Program-made: the position numbers and the translations under genes | Source: Reticulitermes speratus | Taxonomy: Eukaryota; Arthropoda; Insecta; Blattodea; Rhinotermitidae | Length of the DNA stretch: 64,000 nt | NCBI GenBank assembly: GCA_021186555.1 | Contig: JAJKFL010000026.1 | Location: 620,001-684,000 of the forward strand | Direction of reading: 5' to 3' | Part shown: positions 42,601 through 53,537 of the stretch, piece by piece | Position numbering within the stretch: the stretch's first letter is position 1 | Layout of the letters: every line of letters begins with the position of its first letter | Notes under the pieces: generated by a model | Seen by the model: the letters and a program-made list of their open reading frames with translations, nothing else | Database searches by the model: none | What the model was told of the DNA's origin: nothing

Positions 42601-43980
42601 TAATGAGCAGCATTAAGATATTTGTACAGTCACGTTTAATGAGCAGCATTAAGATATTTGTACAGTCACGTTTAATGAGCAGCATTAAGATATTTGTACA
42701 GTCACGTTTAATTAGCAGCATTAAGATATTTGTACAGTCAAGTTTAATCAGCAGCATTAAGATATTTGTACAGTCACGTTTAATGAGCAGCATTAAGATA
42801 TTTGTACAGTCACGTTTAATGAGCAGCATTAAGATATTTGTACAGTCAAGTTTAATCAGCAGCATTAAGATATTTGTACAGTCAAGTTTAATCAGCAGCA
42901 TTAAGATATTTGTACAGTCACGTTTAATGAGCAGCATTAAGATATTTGTACAGTCACGTTTAATGAGCAGCATTAAGATATTTGTACAGTCACGTTTAAT
43001 GAGCAGCATTAAGATATTTGTACAGTCACGTTTAATTAGCAGCATTAAGATATTTGTACAGTCAAGTTTAATCAGCAGCATTAAGATATTTGTACAGTCA
43101 AGTTTAATCAGCAGCATTAAGATATTTGTACAGTCAAGTTTAATCAGCAGCATTAAGATATTTGTACAGTCAAGTTTAATCAGCAGCATTAAGATATTTG
43201 TACAGTCAAGTTTAATCAGCAGCATTAAGATATTTGTACAGTCACGTTTAATTAGCAGCATTAAGATATTTGTACAGTCAAGTTTAATCAGCAGCATTAA
43301 GATATTTGTACAGTCACGTTTAATGAGCAGCATTAAGATATTTGTACAGTCACGTTTAATGAGCAGCATTAAGATATTTGTACAGTCACGTTTAATGAGC
43401 AGCATTAAGATATTTGTACAGTCACGTTTAATGAGCAGCATTAAGATATTTGTACAGTCACGTTTAATTAGCAGCATTAAGATATTTGTACAGTCAAGTT
43501 TAATCAGCAGCATTAAGATATTTGTACAGTCACGTTTAATGAGCAGCATTAAGATATTTGTACAGTCACGTTTAATGAGCAGCATTAAGATATTTGTACA
43601 GTCAAGTTTAATCAGCAGCATTAAGATATTTGTACAGTCAAGTTTAATCAGCAGCATTAAGATATTTGTACAGTCACGTTTAATGAGCAGCATTAAGATA
43701 TTTGTACAGTCACGTTTAATGAGCAGCATTAAGATATTTGTACAGTCACGTTAATGAGCAGCATTAAGATATTTGTACAGTCACGTTTAATTAGCAGCAT
43801 TAAGATATTTGTACAGTCAAGTTTAATCAGCAGCATTAAGATATTTGTACAGTCAAGTTTAATCAGCAGCATTAAGATATTTGTACAGTCAAGTTTAATC
43901 AGCAGCATTAAGATATTTGTACAGTCAAGTTTAATCAGCAGCATTAAGATATTTGTACAGTCAAGTTTAATCAGCAGCAT
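39660..43980. repeat. 36-bp tandem array, about 120 copies, the largest in the window
   Basis: The unit contains AGCAGCATTAAGATATTTGT and ACAGTCA(A/C)GTTTAAT(C/G/T). Two main variable positions (CAAGTTT/CACGTTT, AATCAGC/AATGAGC/AATTAGC) occur in repeating runs, so the array is built of multi-unit blocks. The left part (39660-40100) has extra CGATTAAT and GTTATTTG variants, whereas the right part is more uniform. It is open on both strands over hundreds of codons only because the 36-bp unit lacks stops. It ends at CATTCTGGCC near 43980. Confidence 0.97.
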
Positions 43981-44518
43981 TCTGGCCATCGTCAAACAAA
44001 TTGACTGTACACGGCTTCAAATAATGTTTTCCTTACACAACCTTCTGTTGTCGAGTTGAGGACGACCTCTTTTCTTTTCCTCATCCTCCGTCTTCAAGGG
44101 GAAAGAAGCGGATACAAAAGAGACTGACATAAGAGTACTTCAAGAAGGTACAGGGGGGGCAACAAAGGAAAGGCGCCTCTTCAGTCGATGAAAAGATGTT
44201 AAGTTTCGAAGCAACATGGGCAGGTAGAACTGCAAGTTGTGTTGTGTGGCAGAATTGCAGATAGGATTTAACAGGGTAAAGTACAGTGAGGCATACCGGA
44301 CATGAGTGGAAACACTGCGATGCTTTATTGCCCAGTGGTAACTATACGTACCGTCAGGTGTAACGACACCAATGTCTGCATTTTGTGCACAAATTATGAA
44401 TATATATTTGTTATTGTTCGTACAACAAACATCGAATGGTCTACAGGAAAAACACTGTGCTTTGTGCGATGTAGGAATTAAGCTTCATATCTAAGATAGA
44501 TTAATTTGTGATTCCTTA
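43981..44518. other. unique spacer, no supported gene
   Basis: About 540 bp of low-copy sequence. Confidence 0.5.
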
Positions 44519-44650
44519 GGCTGCGCCATGGTTCAAGCCTTCATTAGCCAATTCACTGTGCGACTTGTAGTGGACAAACTGGCGCTAGGACAGTTTTGTC
44601 TGCTAGTACTTCGGATTTCCCCTGTTAGAATCATTCCACCATTGCTCTAT
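44519..44650 (+). mobile_element. S3 SINE fragment
   Basis: GGCTGCGCCATGGTTCAAGC, TGCGACTTGTAGTGGACAAA, GGCGCTAGGACAGTTTTG, CCCCTGTTAGAATCATTCCA and CATTGCTC follow the order of the S3 copy at 21720 (GCCATGGCTCAGG, TTTGTGGTGGACAAAGAGG, CACTGGGACAGGTT, TTTCATTCCATCGGTGCTCC). The 3' half is replaced by the 30-bp array. Confidence 0.7.
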
Positions 44651-44667
44651 GCCAGTGGTATTCAATA

Positions 44668-46618
44668 CAGACTTGACAACAATAATCAACAACAATACAG
44701 ACTTGACAACAATAATCAACAACAATACAGACTTGACAAAAAAAATCAACAACAATACAGACTTGACAACAAAAATCAACAGCATTACAGACTTGACAAC
44801 AAAAATCAACAACAATACAGACTTGACAACAAAAATCAACAACAATACAGACTTGACAACAAAAATCAACAACATTACAGACTTGACAACAAAAATCAAC
44901 AACAATACAGACTTGACAACAAAAATCAACAACATTACAGACTTGACAACAAAAATCAACAACAATACAGACTTGACAACAAAAATCAACAATACAGACT
45001 TGACAACAAAAATCAACAACAATACAGACTTGACAACAAAAATCAACATTACAGACTTGACAACAAAAATCAACAACAATACAGACTTGACAACAAAAAT
45101 CAACAACAATACAGACTTGACAACAAAAATCAACAACATTACAGACTTGACAACAAAAATCAACAACAATACAGACTTGACAACAAAAATCAACAACATT
45201 ACAGACTTGACAACAATACAGACTTGACAACAAAAATCAACAACAATACAGACTTGACAACAAAAATCAACAACATTACAGACTTGACAACAAAAATCAA
45301 CAACAATACAGACTTGACAACAAAAATCAACATTACAGACTTGACAACAAAAATCAACAACAATACAGACTTGACAACAAAAATCAACAACATTACAGAC
45401 TTGACAACAAAAATCAACAACAATACAGACTTGACAACAAAAATCAACAATACAGACTTGACAACAAAAATCAACAACAATACAGACTTGACAACAAAAA
45501 TCAACAACATTACAGACTTGACAACAAAAATCAACAACAATACAGACTTGACAACAAAAATCAACAACAATACAGACTTGACAACAAAAATCAGCAACAT
45601 TACAGACTTGACAACAAAAATCAGCAACAATACAGACTTGACAACAAAAATCAACAACAATACAGACTTGACAACAAAAATCAACAACAATACAGACTTG
45701 ACAACAAAAATCAACAACAATACAGACTTGACAACAAAAATCAACAACATTACAGACTTGACAACAAAAATCAACAACAATACATACTTGACAACAAAAA
45801 TCAACAACATTACAGACTTGACAACAAAAATCAACAACAATACAGACTTGACAACAAAAATCAACAACATTACAGACTTGACAACAAAAATCAACAACAA
45901 TACAGACTTGACAACAAAAATCAACAATACAGACTTGACAACAAAAATCAACAACAATACAGACTTGACAACAAAAATCAACAACATTACAGACTTGACA
46001 ACAAAAATCAACAACAATACAGACTTGACAACAAAAATCAACAACAATACAGACTTGACAACAAAAATCAACAACATTACAGACTTGACAACAAAAATCA
46101 ACAACAATACAGACTTGACAACAAAAATCAACAACAATACAGACTTGACAACAAAAATCAACAACAATACAGACTTGACAACAAAAATCAACAACAATAC
46201 AGACTTGACAATAAAAATCAACAACAATACAGACTTGACAACAAAAATCAACAACAATACAGACTTGACAACAATAATCGGCAACAATACAGACTTGACA
46301 ACAAAAATTGGCAACAATACAGACTTGACAAAAAATCAACAACAATTCAGACTTGACAACAATAATCGGCAACAATACAGACTTGACAACAATAATCGGC
46401 AAGAATACAGACTTGACAACAAAAATCGGCAACAATACAGACTTGACATCAATAATCAGCAACAATACAGACTTGAAAACAATAATCAGCAACAATACAG
46501 ACTTGAAAACAAAAATCAACAATACAGACTTGACAACATTAATCGGCAACAATAATCGGCAACAATACAGATTGACAACAATAATCAGCAACAATACAGA
46601 CTTGACAACAAAAATCAG
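44668..46618. repeat. 30-bp tandem array, about 66 copies
   Basis: The unit is ACAGACTTGACAACAAAAAT plus CAACAACAAT. Units of 27 bp (CAACAAT dropped once) occur about every 6 to 10 units, and CAACATT/CAACAAT alternate, giving a higher-order pattern: 44760-45060 recurs around 45380-45560 and 45860-46060. The right margin has CGGCAACAAT variants. Plus-strand frames read as QQYRLDNKN or NTDLTTKINN repeats and are not genes. Confidence 0.97.
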
Positions 46619-46692
46619 CTCGCTCTCCACATTGCAGAAGATTAGAGGGAAATTTCGCGCCTTTTTTTTTAAATCCCAAAATAGTAGAAAGC

Positions 46693-46752
46693 AATGCTGA
46701 TAGCTGCTTATAGCAATGCTGATAGCTGCTTATAGCAATGCTGATAGCTGCT
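46693..46752. repeat. 22-bp minisatellite, under 3 copies
   Basis: GCAATGCTGATAGCTGCTTA plus TA, perfect repeats. Confidence 0.9.
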
Positions 46753-46821
46753 TTATCGTTTCCTTTCTTCCTTCCTTTCTTTAATTTTTTCCCACTTTCA
46801 TTCCTTCGACCTCCCCATGTG

Positions 46822-47105
46822 GTAAAGATAAAGGTAAAGCAATCACATTACAGACCTGGACAGGCCTTTAGGTTTCCAGCAGGTTGAGGCTCACAGATTT
46901 CTAGAAAATCTGCACATGAAGGTGGTAAGGTTGTCAGCCCTACGCACCGGCCGCCTTTACCTCCCAGGTTCTCCTGGTACTCATTTCTGTTAGAGGCTGA
47001 GTTGACCTCAGGGACATACTGCGGCCGAAAGGATTATGTCAATGAAAAATTCCAGTGACACTATCGGGAATCGAACCCGCGACCTTCCGGCTTGTAGCGC
47101 ACCGC
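46822..47105 (-). mobile_element. tRNA-related SINE, family S2, second copy
   Basis: It has the same order as 24000-24330: short GGTAAAGATAAAGGTAAAGC tail side, CCTTTAGGTTTCCAGCAGG, AAGGTGGTAAGGTTGTCAGC, GCACCGGCCGCCTTTACC, AGGATTATGTCAATGAAAAA, ATCGGGAATCGAACCCGCGA (B box on the minus strand) and GGCTTGTAGCGC. Identity with the first copy looks high, roughly nine bases in ten by eye. Confidence 0.87.
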
Positions 47106-47632
47106 GTTTCCCCCCCCTCCACGTGTCTCTTTATTAATTTATTTTATCAGTCTTGCACACATCACTTATTTCTTCATTGCGATGAAAAGCTGAGACCTTC
47201 GTACAGATGAAGTGACGTAATGGGACGAACAGGACACGAACCACAGCCCTGCTGGTGTCACGTCATTGCGTGACCGAGAGTCAGTGACTTGCTGTCACAA
47301 ATCACACGTGACAATCACAGTAACGCCCATATGGAAGGCCGGTCCTTCATAAATATTCACGACAAGATTTCGGCCATTTTTTCCCCGTTCACACGAAACT
47401 CACTGTCCACAGTTACTAGCGCTAGCGACATGTCGTAATATCAAGCGAGGTAGCTCAGTCAAAACATGTCACAGTGTTGGTTACTCGCCCGATATTGACT
47501 CTGTTCAACTGTCTGTGTTACAGCATGTCGGCTTGTTGTTTGTGGTGGAGTTCGGTCGATAATGCAGCACGTTGTATTGCGTCGTAAACATTAGCACATA
47601 TGAACTTTACATTATGTATATATACAGGGCGT
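47106..47632. other. low-copy spacer with possible tRNA-like head
   Basis: At about 47446-47470 GCGAGGTAGCTCAGTCAAAA resembles a Pol III A box. About 50 bp further CTGTTCAACTGTC could be a poor B box. This might be an S1-like head without a body. Nothing else is recognised. Confidence 0.35.
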
Positions 47633-47634
47633 AC

Positions 47635-47702
47635 ACAAAAGAATGGTGCGGTTTTAATAGTGAACACTATTAAAACCGCACCATTCTTTTGTGTATGCCC
47701 TG
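47635..47702. mobile_element. 68-bp palindromic mariner-type MITE
   Basis: Two 33-bp arms (CAGGGCGTACACAAAAGAAT, GGTGCGGTTTTAATAGTG) meet at a 2-bp centre (AA), with one mismatch between arms. TA flanks both ends. The first 27 bp match the ends of the 403-bp element at 22158. It consists of nothing but its terminal repeats and would fold into an almost perfect hairpin. Confidence 0.88.
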
Positions 47703-47717
47703 TATATATATCGTACA

Positions 47718-47966
47718 TTTTAATAATTAATTATATCAATCCAACAAATGCACTACACTATTTTAGTGTATTCTGTCTCTACATATGTTTCGACACTCCT
47801 TGTGCCATCCTCAGGGGTGTCGTCGATAATTCACAGTTTTCAAATACATCCAATTCACTTCCACAACATAAATTCACTATCACTTAATATCACTTATCTT
47901 CCTGCTCATGGCGGTCAGCTTGTCTTGTTTGGTGTTTTGTTGACATTGAGTAATTAAGACTTTATA
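47718..47966 (-). repeat. left arm of long inverted repeat (about 245 bp)
   Basis: Complementary to 48003-48250 across almost the whole length: ends AATTAATTATATCA, ACAAATGCACTACACTATTT, a hammerhead-like motif, TCACTTCCACAACATAAATT, GGCGGTCAGCTTGTCTTGTT and GAGTAATTAAGACTTTATAA. Arms are separated by only about 36 bp and look over 90% identical, so this is the freshest inverted pair here. Confidence 0.9.
47776..47818 (-). ncRNA. hammerhead-like motif (copy 9)
   Basis: On the minus strand: ACACCC, CTGAGGA, stem II GGCAC-AAGGA-GTGTC with a G-T pair, GAAAC, palindromic ACATATGT. In the opposite arm stem II is GGCAC/GTGCC, so the change keeps pairing. Confidence 0.45.
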
Positions 47967-48002
47967 AATGAAGACAGTCGTAGTGTAAAATGTTAAAAGT
48001 TA

Positions 48003-48250
48003 TTATAAAGTCTTAATTACTCAATGTCAATAAAACACCAAACAAGACAAGCTGACCGCCATGAACAGGAAGATAAGTGATATTAAGTGATAGTGAATTT
48101 ATGTTGTGGAAGTGAATTGGATGTATTTGAAAACTGTGAATTATCGACGACACCCCTGAGGATGGCACTATAAGTGCCGAAACATGTGTAGGGACAGAAT
48201 ACACTAAAATAGTGTAGTGCATTTGTTGTAATGATATAATTAATTAATTT
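48003..48250 (+). repeat. right arm of long inverted repeat (about 245 bp)
   Basis: Counterpart of 47718-47966. Frames of 69 codons in both arms (GGQLVLFGVLLTLSN ending) are mirror copies and show no domain. Confidence 0.9.
48151..48193 (+). ncRNA. hammerhead-like motif (copy 10), best formed
   Basis: ACACCC, CTGAGGA, stem II GGCAC-TATAA-GTGCC (five perfect pairs), CGAAAC, short stem III ACA-TG-TGT, A as cleavage base, then GGGAC. CCC and GGG can pair as stem I. The order and spacing match a type I hammerhead with a tiny stem III. The extra T between the core and stem II remains unexplained. Confidence 0.5.
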
Positions 48251-48369
48251 ACACATAAATTATAACTTGTTTCGTCATCAGTAGGTCACTGTCAAGTGAT
48301 ATCTACTTAACAACTAAGCAATGTGGTACAGCAGACGTTTTCTGTTTTTATTCGTTTTATTTCAGTGTA
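48251..48369. other. short unique spacer
   Basis: Nothing recognised. Confidence 0.4.
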
Positions 48370-48562
48370 TTTGTGTTCACATTTGTGTCACATTTGTGTT
48401 CACATTTGTGGTCACATTTGTTCACATTTGTGTTCACATTTGTGGTCACATTTGTGTTCACATTTGTGGTCACATTTGTGTTCACATTTGTGGTCACATT
48501 TGTGTTCACATTTGTGTTCACATTTGTGGTCACATTTGTGTTCACATTTGTGGTCACATTTC
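48370..48562. repeat. 12-bp array in 24-bp pairs, about 16 copies
   Basis: Alternating GTGTTCACATTT and GTGGTCACATTT. It is stop-free in most frames on both strands, hence several short false frames. Confidence 0.95.
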
Positions 48563-49286
48563 GTTTCGTGATTCTCTTGCTGTGTTAGTGAGGCGCTGTA
48601 TTTTCCTATTTCTTTCACTAATGACAGCTGTTTTGACAGAACGCATTCTCGGCGTTCCTTTTATTATATTTCGGTTTTCTTTCTGTTAGCTCTGACCATT
48701 TCTTACATTTTATTTCCGTCTTGACACTGTTTGACGGTGCACTATGGTACTTGGACCAGGGTGCCTGTTCAGCGGGCACCCTTAATTCATTACTTCATTA
48801 CATTTTCTGCAAACGACCTGCTTGTCTCTGTTAAACAATACACACTCCAGTTTTACATAACGACAACGATGACACGACGCACTCCATTGCCGCGACGCAG
48901 TCTCATGTGACGCTCTGTCAATGGGCAAACGCCGCCAACTGACGCGGTTTCTTGTTCCCAAAAGCAACAAGGCAGTCTCCGAGGTCTCTCTCTCGCCATT
49001 CAGCCTGCCTGCTGTTCTCTAAGGACGCCCGTCGACCTTCGCATCAATTAGACACAATTAAAGCAGTTATCCAGCTCCTTAACTCCCCCCCCCCCCGCAC
49101 TTATTCCCTTGCCTTCACACGCCACGTCATCAACAATTATCGTCTGTCGTTATTTGGACCATTCCTTCTTCCTTTCCTTGCTAAAAAGGATGAAGGAATA
49201 TAAAATTGTGATGTTGGAGTGACGTTTGTTGAAACGTGAGACACAGCGGCGTTACTGTAGACCATTATAGTCTTTAAACGCTAAGG
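48563..49286. other. unique spacer, no supported gene
   Basis: About 720 bp. Poly-C run at about 49086-49097. Frames of 62 and 83 codons have no recognised domain. Confidence 0.5.
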
Positions 49287-49290
49287 ATAA

Positions 49291-50486
49291 CCTGAATCAT
49301 ATATAGTCAGCTCGTACCGCGCAGTAAACACACTTTACATAAACATTCAGTCCGTACTGCGCAGTAGACACTTTACATAAACATACAGTTTGTACCGCGC
49401 AGTAAACACACTCCGTCTCAGTTATACAAACCAGTCAGTTAATGTTGTACAGTGAAATAATCGCTGTTTGTTCTGAGATCCACACAAAACACATAAATAC
49501 AGTCCGTACCGCGCAGTAAACACACTCCGTCTCAGTTATACAAACCAGTCAGTTAATGCTGTACAGTGAAATAATCGCTGTTTGTTCTGAGATCCACACA
49601 AAACACATAAATACAGTCCGTACCGCGCAGTAAACACACTCCGTCTCAGTTATACAAACCAGTCAGTTAATGCTGTACAGTGAAATAATCGCTGTTTGTT
49701 CTGAGATCCACACAAAACACATAAATACAGTCCGTACCGCGCAGTAAACACACTCCGTCTCAGTTATACAAACCAGTCAGTTAATGTTGTACAGTGAAAT
49801 AATCGCTGTTTGTTCTGAGATCTACACAAAACACATAAATACAGACCGTACCGCGCAGTAAACACACTCCGTCTCAGTTATACAAACCAGTCAGTTAATG
49901 TTGTACAGTGAAATAATCGCTGTTTGTTCTGAGATCCACACAAAACACATAAATACAGTCCGTACCGCGCAGTAAACACACTCCGTCTCAGTTATACAAA
50001 CCAGTCAGTTAATGTTGTACAGTGAAATAATCGCTGTTTGTTCTGAGATCCACACAAAACACATAAATACAGTCCGTACCGCGCAGTAAACACACTCCTT
50101 CTCAGTTATACAAACCAGTCAGTTAATGTTGTACAGTGAAATAATCGCTGTTTGTTCTGAGATCCACACAAAACACATAAATACAGTCCGTACCGCGCAG
50201 TAAACACACTCCGTCTCAGTTATACAAACCAGTCAGTTAATGTTGTACAGTGAAATAATCGCTGTTTGTTCTGAGATCCACACAAAACACATAAATACAG
50301 TCCGTACCGCGCAGTAAACACACTCCGTCTCAGTTATACAAACCAGTCAGTTAATGTTGTACAGTGAAATAATCGCTGTTTGTTCTGAGATCCACACAAA
50401 ACACATAAATACACTGTGTGGGCAGAACGTAGAATTTGTGAATGTTAAACTGGTGGTACATATAGTAACCACTGGGCCTTATAGAG
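49291..50486 (-). mobile_element. 114/40-bp compound element, copy 6, both ends present
   Basis: Minus-strand order: TTAA (50487-50490), head CTCTATAAGGCCCAGTGG, TACTATATGTACCACCAG, TTCTACGTTCTGCCCACACA, about eight 114-bp units, about three 40-bp units, end TATGATTCAGG, then TTAT (49287-49290). It is about 1.2 kb and the most complete short copy. The ends CTC...AGG next to TTAA/TTAT suggest insertion at TTAA. Confidence 0.85.
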
Positions 50487-50490
50487 TTAA

Positions 50491-51074
50491 CAAAAAATAA
50501 CTTGAAAACGAAGTCAGAGAAACTGTAGAGTGACATTTTTTCATCAGAAGAACACTGCAGTGTCGACTTTTAAAAAGAATCGTTTTCCTGAATTATTAGC
50601 GACATGACACTGTCTGTTGTGTAAAGCACACTAACAGCTGTACAGTGTGTAGCGACACTAGTCAGGGAATAGCGGAAGGACATATAAACGGGAACAAAGA
50701 GAGTGATGAAAGATAGAAGGGCAGAAATGAATTAGAAAAAGGGGGAAAAGTAAAAGAGAAAGGAGAACATGGAATATAAGAAATAAAAGACGAAGAGGAG
50801 AAGAAGAAACAGAAGGGATGACAATAAGACAAAGGAGATTAAAAGAGCACTGCATTTTTAGTGCAGTCCTGCGCCCTCCATACTAACACCGCTACCTTAT
50901 ATATGTGTTTCTTTGTGAACAGTTGAGTCCGATAGAGTCTGAAGTTAGTGCAGTGTAGCTTTGGCCTTACGGGCTGAACCACTGCTTTGAGAGTGCTTAC
51001 ATTGCTTGATGTCAGTGCTGGTGTGGCGCTGGCGGTCAGTGCCTTAGAGCCTACACAGCACGCATCACGTACAC
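50491..51074. other. unique spacer with purine-rich tract
   Basis: At about 50680-50850 the plus strand is almost all purine with few interruptions. The remaining sequence holds no recognised gene. Confidence 0.5.
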
Positions 51075-52397
51075 TGTAGGCTCTAGCCAGTGACCTTAGT
51101 CACAGCAAGTGCCTACGCACAATACGTCATCGCCACTCTAAGGCTGTAGCCAGTGACCTTAGTCACAGCAAGTGCCTAGGCACAATACGTCATCGCCACT
51201 CTAAGGCTGTAGCCAGTGACCTTAGTCACAGCAAGTGCCTAGGCACAATACGTCATCGCCACTCTAAGGCTGTAGCCAGTGACCTTAGTCACAGCAAGTG
51301 CCTAGGCACAATACGTCATCGCCACTCTAAGGCTGTAGCCAGTGACCTTAGTCACAGCAAGTGCCTAGGCACAATACGTCATCGCCACTCTAAGGCTGTA
51401 GCCAGTGACCTTAGTCACAGCAAGTGCCTAGGCACAATACGTCATCGCCACTCTAAGGCTGTAGCCAGTGACCTTAGTCACAGCAAGTGCCTAGGCACAA
51501 TACGTCATCGCCACTCTAAGGCTGTAGCCAGTGACCTTAGTCACAGCAAGTGCCTAGGCACAATACGTCATCGCCACTCTAAGGCTGTAGCCAGTGACCT
51601 TAGTCACAGCAAGTGCCTAGGCACAATACGTCATCGCCACTCTAAGGCTGTAGCCAGTGACCTTAGTCACAGCAAGTGCCTAGGCACAATACGTCATCGC
51701 CACTCTAAGGCTGTAGCCAGTGACCTTAGTCACAGCGAGTGCCTAGGCACAATACGTCATCGCCACTCTAAGGCTGTAGCCAGTGACCTTAGTCACAGCA
51801 AGTGCCTTGGCACAATACGTCATCGCCACTCTAAGGCTGTAGCCAGTGACCTTAGTCACAGCAAGTGCCTAGGCACAATACGTCATCGCCACTCTAAGGC
51901 TGTAGCCAGTGACCTTAGTCACAGCAAGTGCCTAGGCACAATACGTCATCGCCACTCTAAGGCTGTAGCCAGTGACCTTAGTCACAGCAAGTGCCTAGGC
52001 ACAATACGTCATCGCCACTCTAAGGCTGTAGCCAGTGACCTTAGTCACAGCGAGTGCCTAGGCACAATACGTCATCGCCACTCTAAGGCTGTAGCCAGTG
52101 ACCTTAGTCACAGCAAGTGCCTAGGCACAATACGTCATCGCCACTCTAAGGCTGTAGCCAGTGACCTTAGTCACAGCAAGTGCCTAGGCACAATACGTCA
52201 TCGCCACTCTAAGGCTGTAGCCAGTGACCTTAGTCACAGCGAGTGCCTAGGCACAATACGTCATCGCCACTCTAAGGCTGTAGCCAGTGACCTTAGTCAC
52301 AGCAAGTGCCTAGGCACAATACGTCATCGCCACTCTAAGGCTGTAGCCAGTGACCTTAGTCACAGCAAGTGCCTAGGCACAATACGTCATCGCCACT
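51075..52397. repeat. 63-bp tandem array, about 20 copies, each with two palindromes
   Basis: The unit contains AAGGCTGTAGCCAGTGACCT, TAGTCACAGCAAGTGCCTAG and GCACAATACGTCATCGCCAC plus TCT. Each holds GTGAC-CTTA-GTCAC (5-bp arms) and GTGCCTAGGCAC (perfect 12-bp palindrome). Internal units are almost identical; the variants are AGCGAGTG in three units and CCTTGGCAC in one. The left 60 bp is diverged. Two palindromes about 14 bp apart per unit set it apart from the other arrays. Confidence 0.97.
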
Positions 52398-52910
52398 CCG
52401 CAAGCCCGACTGACATTTGTTTTACAGAACTCACGCAAACTTCTGCAGACAGCAGGCAGGTCGTCGCCGTCTGTCTGTCTGTCCGCTGCACATTCCAGCG
52501 ATCTTCCACGAACGCGGCCCGCACTATGCAAGGACTTCATACAACAAATGCACCGACATTTTTTAAACAAAAAAAAAATGGTTTTTCCCCTATTTTTCCT
52601 CAAAAGCAATATTTTATGAATTACGTCACTGTGGCATTTATTGTGCTATTTCCACGTCAGGTACCGATGTGCTTGACTGACACTTGCACCGGCATCAGAC
52701 ATTTCACATTTTCTGTAAGTGCTGAAAACCTAACACTCTTTCTTATACCTCATGTCTAACCTCAAATAAGGACACGTGACTGAAATGTAACGGTGCTGTT
52801 TGTTTGTTTGTTTGCTCCATCGTAACTGCACTTATTTATCGCTTATTTCCTCTCGGTAATTCTTGTAACATGCGTGTGTTATATATATAACTCTTCAATC
52901 TTTTTTTTCT
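52398..52910. other. unique spacer, no supported gene
   Basis: About 510 bp. Short frames only; no recognised domain or repeat. Confidence 0.5.
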
Positions 52911-52911
52911 C

Positions 52912-53164
52912 CAATAGGTCGACAGCCCCTTGGGGGCCTAGGTCGCCTCATTATCGAGGCTTCACGATCACACTTTTTAGACACACCACAGTCGGTAGGA
53001 CTCCTCTGGACGAGAGATCAGCCCGTCACACAGACCTCTACCTTACAACACACAACACTCACAACAGACAGACATCCATGACGTAGGCGGGATTCGAACC
53101 CGCAATCCCAGTAAGCGAGCGGCCGCAGACCGACGCCTTAGACCGCGCGGCCACTGGGATCGGC
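52912..53164 (-). mobile_element. tRNA-derived SINE, family S4, full-length type
   Basis: The minus strand begins GCCGATCCCAGTGGCCGCGC, with A box GCGGTCTAAGGCG, CTTACTGGGATTGCGGG, B box GGGTTCGAATCCC, GTCATGGATGTCTGTCTG and GGGCTGATCTCTCGTCCAG, ending GGCCCCCAAGGGGCTGTCG. It is co-linear with 26484-26738. Confidence 0.9.
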
Positions 53165-53533
53165 AATACAGTGGTTATTTAATATATTGACAAGCTGTTT
53201 AATTGGTTGATTGTTTACTTTGATATTTAGTATTCTCTGTCACTTACTTAAGTTTTCTTTTAGTGAATTAGTGCGTTAAGTGAGTAACGTCGGTACAGTG
53301 TCACTTACTTCACTGGTTACGTAATAATCTGCAAATTATTTACTTAATTTGCTGGGTTATTTGTCAATCACGTAATTCAGTACTTATTAAATTAATGAGC
53401 TATTGGTAGGCATTTCCCTTGTCAGGAAGCCACTTCCATAGCTTATTAGCTCGTAAAGTGGTTGATGGAATGTGTAATTGGTTAGCTCAGGGGTTTGATA
53501 GCCTTTTATTTGCCTACCAATTTAAAGGCTGGC
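53165..53533. other. unique AT-rich spacer
   Basis: No recognised gene or repeat. Confidence 0.5.
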
Positions 53534-53537
53534 ATTA

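Noticed and set aside
41951..43995. Frames of up to 592 codons with LLIK(R/L)DCTNILM or SSIKIFVQS repeats
   Set aside because: They are produced by the 36-bp array on both strands, and there is no non-repeat domain, signal peptide or variation favouring synonymous sites that I can see.
44528..46630. 675-codon frames on both strands (QQYRLDNKN; VVDFCCQVCIV)
   Set aside because: They come from a 30-bp array with 27-bp variants, and both strands are open over the same interval, which argues for chance.
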